DNA of 64,000 bases from Xanthomarina maritima. GTDB taxonomy: Bacteria; Bacteroidota; Bacteroidia; Flavobacteriales; Flavobacteriaceae. Of the stretch, positions 59,572 through 64,000 are shown piece by piece. The stretch is taken from NCBI RefSeq assembly GCF_008084905.1, contig NZ_VSFC01000052.1:124001-188000 (forward strand), written 5' to 3'. The notes under the pieces are model-generated. The model saw nothing but the letters and a program-made list of their open reading frames with translations, was not told the DNA's origin and made no database searches. Made by a program: the position numbers and the translations under genes. The first letter of the stretch is position 1; each line of letters opens with the position of its first letter.

Positions 59572-59606
59572 TTAAACAGAAATAATAACAATTAAATTTT
59601 TAAACA

Positions 59607-60101
59607 ATGAATTTTTCAAAGAAAAATCACGAACACAAAAACGAAAATGTAATGAACGTGAGTAAAAAAGTAATTTTAAGTGTAGCTGTAATAGCAGCAT
59701 TAGGTTTAACCAGTTGTAAAAACGAAACTAAAAAAGAAACTGAATCATCAACTACTGAAATGTCCAAAGAAATAGCAATGACAGACTTGTCTTTTGGTGT
59801 AAGGGGAAATTGCGGCATGTGCAAAAAAACAATAGAAAAAGCAGCAAATGGTGTTGAAGGTGTAGCAAGTGCCAATTGGGATGTCGATAAAAAGAAAATT
59901 GATATCTCATTTGATGATACCAAAACAGATGCCATGGCCATTCATAAGGCAATAGCAGCTTCAGGTTACGACACCGAAAAAGTAGCAGGAAGTGAAGAGG
60001 CCTATAAAGATTTACCAGGTTGTTGTCAATATGACCACGACATGATGATGAACCAATCTGATGACAAGAAAAGTGATGACCATTCAGATCACGATATTTA
60101 G
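59607..60101 (+). CDS. Small HMA-domain lipoprotein
   Basis: This 164-residue protein has a lipoprotein-type signal (VILSVAVIAALGLTSCKNE; a start at 59652 would place it better than 59607) and an HMA domain with the metal-binding NCGMCKKTIEKAANGVEG. A His/Asp/Met-rich tail follows (HDMMMNQSDDKKSDDHSDHD). It is probably a periplasmic copper chaperone or sink. It is the last gene of the metal cluster, with a strong terminator after it. Confidence 0.88.
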   Translation: MNFSKKNHEHKNENVMNVSKKVILSVAVIAALGLTSCKNETKKETESSTTEMSKEIAMTDLSFGVRGNCGMCKKTIEKAANGVEGVASANWDVDKKKIDISFDDTKTDAMAIHKAIAASGYDTEKVAGSEEAYKDLPGCCQYDHDMMMNQSDDKKSDDHSDHDI

Positions 60102-60140
60102 AAGTCTAGTAGTCCCTTATATGACCCTCTTAAAAACCAA

Positions 60141-60167
60141 AAAACCCGAACATTTGTTCGGGTTTTT
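60141..60167 (+). terminator. Bidirectional-looking terminator between the metal cluster and tRNA-Phe
   Basis: AAAACCCGAAC and GTTCGGGTTTT form an 11-bp stem with an ATTT-type loop, flanked by A and T runs on both sides. It can end the plus-strand metal cluster and the minus-strand tRNA. Confidence 0.87.
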
Positions 60168-60169
60168 AG

Positions 60170-60245
60170 TGGTGGTGCCTCCAGGAATCGAACCAGGGAC
60201 ACAAGGATTTTCAGTCCTTTGCTCTACCAACTGAGCTAAGGCACC
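60170..60245 (-). tRNA. tRNA-Phe (anticodon GAA)
   Basis: On the minus strand, GGTGCCT pairs with AGGCACC in the acceptor stem, the D arm is GCTCAGTTGGTAGAGC, the anticodon stem AAGGA/TCCTT encloses CTGAAAA (anticodon GAA), and the T arm is CTGGTTCGATTCCTGG-like. The discriminator A and an encoded CCA are present, giving 76 bases. Confidence 0.97.
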
Positions 60246-60264
60246 AGTCGCATAATTGCGGATG

Positions 60265-60297
60265 CAAATATATATTCATTTTTATTATTCGCCAAAA
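60265..60297 (-). promoter_or_regulatory. Promoter of tRNA-Phe
   Basis: Minus strand: TTTTG (60297-60293), a 20-base spacer and TATATTTG (60272-60265). The -7 element lies 19 bases before the tRNA 5' end. Confidence 0.7.
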
Positions 60298-60346
60298 GAA
60301 AATAAATAAAAAATGGTTTTGTAAATTTACAACCTAAATTAAAGGT

Positions 60347-61078
60347 ATGAATTTAGTTATTGACGTAGGTAATACATTTGTTAAATTGGCTGTATTTCAA
60401 GACGATGAGATGTTTTACCAAACATCTGTAGAAGAACAGGGCTTTAAAAATGAGTTTGAAATTATTTTAGAAACGTACCCAAACATTGATACATGTATCA
60501 TTTCATCGGTAGGAAATTTAAATGGAACAGCTTTAAAACTGATAAAACATAGTTTGAAAGTAATTGTTTTAAGTTCTGAAATCAAACTTCCTTTTATTAA
60601 TAATTACACCACACCAAAAACCTTAGGAGTAGATAGATTGGCATTGATTAGTGCAGCCTCAAAACTGTATCCAATTAAAAATGTTCTGGTTATTGATGCT
60701 GGAACTTGTATTACTTACGATTTTATAACTAAAGAAAATATTTACTTGGGAGGTTCTATTTCTCCTGGAATTAGAATGCGTTATCAATCTTTAAATAATT
60801 TAACAGCTAATTTGCCGTTAATAGAAACACAAATGCCTGAAAACATTATTGGAAATTCAACCGAAAGTGCTATTCATTCGGGAGTCGTATTTGGAGTTTT
60901 AAACGAAATTGAAGGCGTAATTGGGAGTTATAAAGAAAAAAATTCAGATTTAACAGTTATTTTAACAGGTGGAGACGCTAATTTTTTGTCTAAACAATTA
61001 AAAAGTAGCATATTTGCCAACTCAAATTTCCTTTTGCAAGGATTGAACCATATTTTACAATATAATACAGCCGAATGA
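60347..61078 (+). CDS. coaX: Type III pantothenate kinase
   Basis: This 243-residue protein has the ASKHA-fold motifs of CoaX: LVIDVGNTFVKLAVFQ (phosphate 1), TLGVDRLALISAAS, VIDAGTCITYDF and ILTGGDANFLS. It catalyses the first step of CoA synthesis, with ATP, and is not inhibited by CoA. It overlaps the outer-membrane protein gene by 4 bases. Confidence 0.95.
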   Translation: MNLVIDVGNTFVKLAVFQDDEMFYQTSVEEQGFKNEFEIILETYPNIDTCIISSVGNLNGTALKLIKHSLKVIVLSSEIKLPFINNYTTPKTLGVDRLALISAASKLYPIKNVLVIDAGTCITYDFITKENIYLGGSISPGIRMRYQSLNNLTANLPLIETQMPENIIGNSTESAIHSGVVFGVLNEIEGVIGSYKEKNSDLTVILTGGDANFLSKQLKSSIFANSNFLLQGLNHILQYNTAE

Positions 61079-62400
61079 TAAAAAAACTTCTAATAGTTTT
61101 TATTGCAATATTTGCAATTCAAAGTTACGCTCAAGAAGGCACAGCTTCTCCATATTCTTTTTACGGAATTGGTAGTTTGAAATTTAAAGGAACAGTAGAG
61201 AATAGGAGTATGGGTGGCATTAGTGTTTACTCAGATAGTATTCATGTCAATTTAAATAACCCAGCGTCTTATGCATCCAAAAATATTGAAGCCTATAATA
61301 ATGAAAGTAGACCAGTAAAATTTGCTATAGGTGGTGGTCATACAAATGCAGAACTAAAAAGCGATAATGGTTCAGATGAGGTAAATTCAACAACCTTAGA
61401 CTATTTAGCCATGTCTTTTCCAATTGGAAAATTTGGATTAGGATTGGGTTTGATTCCTTATACATCTGTTGGTTACAAACTAGAAACACTTAACATGGAC
61501 AATGATCTCTCTAGCCAGTTTAGAGGTAAAGGAGGTGTCAATAAAGCATTTACCTCTTTAGGTTATATGGTTAACGATAAGCTAAGTTTAGGTGTTGATT
61601 TTGGTTTTAATTTTGGAAATATCGAAAATAAAACTATTGAGTATGTCTATACAAATGAAGGAACTTTAGCTCAATATCAGACTAGAGAAGATAATAGATC
61701 TGATTTAGCAGGAATTACTGTTAATTTAGGTGCTATATATAAGACCGTTTTAACTAACGGGTTTGAATTAACTACAACTCTAACTTATAGACCTAAATCT
61801 AATCTTACTTCTAAAAACTCAAGAACCTTTAATACAATTACTATAAACGCAGCAAATGGAGATGAGTATGTTGTTAACTCTATAAAAGCAGATTTAGATG
61901 CTGAAGGATTAAAAGAAACAGATTTAGCACTTCCAGCAAAATTATCATTAGGAGCAGGAATTGGACAGCCAAACAGATGGTTTGTTGGAGCAGAATATAG
62001 CCTGTTAAATTCTAGTGAATTTAAAAATGATTTATATGAATCAAGCGATTCTGCTGGAAACGTGACATATAAGAATGCTTCAACCATAGCTGTAGGAGGT
62101 TTCTTTATTCCAGATTACAATTCTTTTTCAAGTTATTTAAAAAGAGTAGTTTATAGAGCCGGAATTCGATTTGAAGGAACTGGTTTAAATATTAATGATG
62201 AAGATATAAACGAGTTTGGCATATCTTTTGGTCTAGGATTACCAATGGGGAATACTAATACTTTTTCTAATGTGAATTTTGGATTTGAATTTGGTAAAAA
62301 AGGAACCACCAATCAAAATCTAATTCAAGAGAATTTTATAAATTTCCAACTAAGTTTATCATTTAATGATAGATGGTTCCAAAAAAGAAAATTTAATTAA
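61075..62400 (+). CDS. Outer-membrane beta-barrel protein (FadL-like)
   Basis: This 441-residue protein has a signal peptide (LLIVFIAIFAIQSYAQEG) and alternating hydrophobic strands ending in a C-terminal aromatic strand (FQLSLSFNDRWFQKRKFN). N-terminal SPYSFYGIG and NNPASYASKNIEAY match flavobacterial FadL/TodX-like barrels. Between coaX and an LptC-linked TPR gene it may be tied to envelope biogenesis. Confidence 0.8.
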   Translation: MIKKLLIVFIAIFAIQSYAQEGTASPYSFYGIGSLKFKGTVENRSMGGISVYSDSIHVNLNNPASYASKNIEAYNNESRPVKFAIGGGHTNAELKSDNGSDEVNSTTLDYLAMSFPIGKFGLGLGLIPYTSVGYKLETLNMDNDLSSQFRGKGGVNKAFTSLGYMVNDKLSLGVDFGFNFGNIENKTIEYVYTNEGTLAQYQTREDNRSDLAGITVNLGAIYKTVLTNGFELTTTLTYRPKSNLTSKNSRTFNTITINAANGDEYVVNSIKADLDAEGLKETDLALPAKLSLGAGIGQPNRWFVGAEYSLLNSSEFKNDLYESSDSAGNVTYKNASTIAVGGFFIPDYNSFSSYLKRVVYRAGIRFEGTGLNINDEDINEFGISFGLGLPMGNTNTFSNVNFGFEFGKKGTTNQNLIQENFINFQLSLSFNDRWFQKRKFN

Positions 62401-62417
62401 ACAATAAACAAAATATT

Positions 62418-63800
62418 ATGAAAACGAAGATTACATTATTAGCTCTTATGCTGTTTTTAGGATTCAATGTCGTTAATGCACAGCAAGACGAAGAATGTAT
62501 GACTAATTTGTCAATATTCTCTGAATATGCAAAAGCTAAAAATTATGATGCTGCTTACGATACTTGGATGAAAGTAAGAAAAAAATGTCCTCAGCTTAAC
62601 AGAGCCATTTATACTTACGGTGAAGATATTTTAGATGATAAAATTGAAAAATCTTCAGGAGCTGAAAAAACAGCATACATTAACGATTTAATGAAGCTTT
62701 GGGAAGAGCGTTCACAATATTTTGCTAGTAAAACACCAAAAGGGGAATATGCAGCAAAAGCATGTCAATTAATGTATGATAATAGAGAGTTGTTAAAGAA
62801 AACGGATGAAGAATTATATGCTTGTTTTGATGCAGCTTACAAATCTGATCCAGACACTTTTACTAATCCTAAATCTTTATACACATATTTTTCATTAATG
62901 GTTGATTTATATGATGCTGATAAAAAATCTGCTTCAGACTTATTTAATAAATATGATGATGTTGTTGAAAAAGTAGAACAAGAAGTAGGGAACTATTCTG
63001 AGAGTTTAAATAAACTTATTGAAAAAGAAGATGCAGGAACTGCTTTAACAAGTAAAGAAAAAAGCTATAAAAACTATTATGAAAGTTATTTAAAAGCTTA
63101 CGACCAGATTGCTGGAAGTATAGATAGTAAATTAGGTTCAAGAGCCAATTGCGAAAACTTAATTCCATTATATACTAAAGACTTTGAAGCTAATAAAGGC
63201 AATGCTCTTTGGTTACAAAGAGCAGCAGGAAACATGTCTGCTAAAGATTGTACAGACGATCCGTTATTCTTTAAATTAGTTAATGCTTATCATAATTTAA
63301 GTCCTTCAGCTAATTCAGCTTATTATTTAGGAATCTTAAAAGATAAAGAAGGAAAAACTTCTGAAGCTATTAAATTCTACGAACAAGCCATTAGTTTACA
63401 ATCTGATAATTTCAAAAAAGCGAAACTTTACGAAAAAATTGGAGATAAATTAAAAGCCAAAGGAGATTATGGTTCAGCTAGAAATTATTTCAGAAATGCA
63501 TTAAAGTTCAATCCATCTAATGGAAGACCACATTTAAAAATTGCAGATATGTATAACAGAAGTGCAAATAACTGTGGAGATACAAACTTTAATAAGAGAG
63601 CTGTTTTCTGGTTGGCTGCAGATGAAGCAGAAAAAGCAGGTCGTGTAGATCCTACTTTAACAAGTGCAGCAGCCCAAGCAGCAGCTAGTTATAGAGCTAA
63701 AGCTCCTCAAAAATCTGAGATTTTTAGCGAAGGTAATGCTGGACAAAAAATCAATATTGGATGCTGGATTGGAGCTAGCGTTACAGTGCCAAGCTTATAA
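62418..63800 (+). CDS. Secreted TPR-repeat protein
   Basis: This 460-residue protein has a signal peptide (LLALMLFLGFNVVNAQQ). TPR motifs occur mainly in the C-terminal half (SAYYLGILKDKEGKTSEAIK; AKLYEKIGDKLKAKGDYGSA; PSNGRPHLKIADMYNRSANN). It probably forms protein scaffolds in the periplasm. The stop (TAA) shares one base with the lptC start. Confidence 0.85.
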   Translation: MKTKITLLALMLFLGFNVVNAQQDEECMTNLSIFSEYAKAKNYDAAYDTWMKVRKKCPQLNRAIYTYGEDILDDKIEKSSGAEKTAYINDLMKLWEERSQYFASKTPKGEYAAKACQLMYDNRELLKKTDEELYACFDAAYKSDPDTFTNPKSLYTYFSLMVDLYDADKKSASDLFNKYDDVVEKVEQEVGNYSESLNKLIEKEDAGTALTSKEKSYKNYYESYLKAYDQIAGSIDSKLGSRANCENLIPLYTKDFEANKGNALWLQRAAGNMSAKDCTDDPLFFKLVNAYHNLSPSANSAYYLGILKDKEGKTSEAIKFYEQAISLQSDNFKKAKLYEKIGDKLKAKGDYGSARNYFRNALKFNPSNGRPHLKIADMYNRSANNCGDTNFNKRAVFWLAADEAEKAGRVDPTLTSAAAQAAASYRAKAPQKSEIFSEGNAGQKINIGCWIGASVTVPSL

Positions 63801-64000
63801 TGACAAAAACATATTTACATAATATTTATTACATAGTCACAGCCATTGCTGTGACTATGTTTTTTTCATGTAAAAACAACTTCGAAGAAGTTAAAAAAAT
63901 AGGTGTTTCAGAAAATGCACCCATTGGAATTGCAGAGCATATTGATTTAAAATACACAGATTCTGGTCGCGTAACCGCCAACTTAAAAAGTCCCAAAATG
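63800..64000 (+). CDS. lptC: LptC, LPS-export periplasmic protein (N-terminal part)
   Basis: The first 67 residues are in the window. The signal ends in VTMFFSCKNN (lipobox-type Cys). LKYTDSGRVTANLKSPKM is the start of the LptC/YrbK-type beta-jellyroll that links LptA-like proteins to the LptBFG transporter. The gene runs past the window end. Codons for the signal peptide contain an intrinsic-terminator structure (63831-63866). Confidence 0.9.
   Translation, partial: MTKTYLHNIYYIVTAIAVTMFFSCKNNFEEVKKIGVSENAPIGIAEHIDLKYTDSGRVTANLKSPKM
63831..63866 (+). terminator. Intrinsic terminator inside lptC signal-peptide codons
   Basis: ACATAGTCACAGC and GCTGTGACTATGT are perfect 13-base arms around CATT, followed by TTTTTT. 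It begins 31 bases into lptC, directly after the TPR gene. It looks like a full-strength intrinsic terminator yet lies within a coding region. Confidence 0.8.

Noticed and set aside
60170-60245. Attachment-site repeat of the tRNA-Phe 3' end at the far side of the metal cluster
   Set aside because: No second copy of the last 18-20 tRNA bases was found between 42.9 and 60.1 kb by eye.

Overview
The window comes from a low-GC member of the Bacteroidota, most likely the family Flavobacteriaceae. The evidence is: promoters of the Bacteroidota form (TTTG near -33 and TAnnTTTG near -7) in front of both tRNA genes and the polyamine operon; almost no Shine-Dalgarno sequences; a type IX secretion (Por) tail on a kelch protein; and gene families typical of flavobacteria (HYC_CC_PP, DUF4407, DUF547, flavobacterial CusA, arsenosugar-type genes). 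Species cannot be told from the sequence alone.

Layout. 1-7.3 kb: housekeeping genes and small orphans (cyclase end, MmcQ-like, PhnA-like, STAS, DUF4407), a BlaI repressor/M56 sensor pair with two operator palindromes over its promoter, and an M20 dipeptidase. 7.4-11.2 kb: tRNA-Leu, a secreted kelch protein, msrB-msrA and a lipoprotein. 11.2-18.6 kb: an overlapping operon (thioesterase, GDPD, flavoprotein, DUF1697), then mevalonate-pathway genes (mvaD, mevalonate kinase, a UbiA prenyltransferase) and a pseudouridine-synthase homologue lacking the catalytic Asp. 18.6-24.8 kb: a transglutaminase, then a polyamine operon (speA, speB and a deoxyhypusine-synthase-like gene, probably for homospermidine) with a ~290-nt structured leader and two small trailing genes. 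24.8-25.6 kb: a decayed RMD1/DUF155 pseudogene. 25.6-36.3 kb: envelope sugar transferases, hydrolases and pyruvate carboxylase.

36.4-42.1 kb: an eight-gene, tightly overlapping minus-strand operon of the arsenosugar-biosynthesis type (peroxidase-like protein, ArsS radical SAM, rhodanese, two TIGR04282/TIGR04283 glycosyltransferases, purine nucleoside phosphorylase, plus a sterol-desaturase-like hydroxylase and a DUF547 protein). 42.9-47.7 kb: an accessory stretch with an orphan family protein, a large lipoprotein, a gene broken by an amber codon, and the two fused ends of a type IIG restriction-modification gene whose middle is deleted.

47.7-60.1 kb: a copper/silver-type efflux and sequestration cluster (HYC_CC_PP, CusA, a four-helix-bundle protein, a TolC-like protein, CopA, a CDF transporter, DUF305, CusB, an HMA protein) next to the 3' end of tRNA-Phe. 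Three families of short repeats of intergenic type sit in frame inside cusA and copA, and GTGAAAA repeats bracket the four-helix gene; one inverted copy encodes part of the TolC signal peptide. 60.3 kb to the end: coaX, an outer-membrane barrel, a TPR protein and the start of lptC, whose signal-peptide codons contain a near-perfect intrinsic terminator.

The most interesting systems are the extended arsenosugar-type operon, the repeat-riddled metal cluster with its four-helix element, the homospermidine-type operon with its leader, and the lptC internal terminator. Family assignments rest on recognised motifs read by eye; no database search was run.
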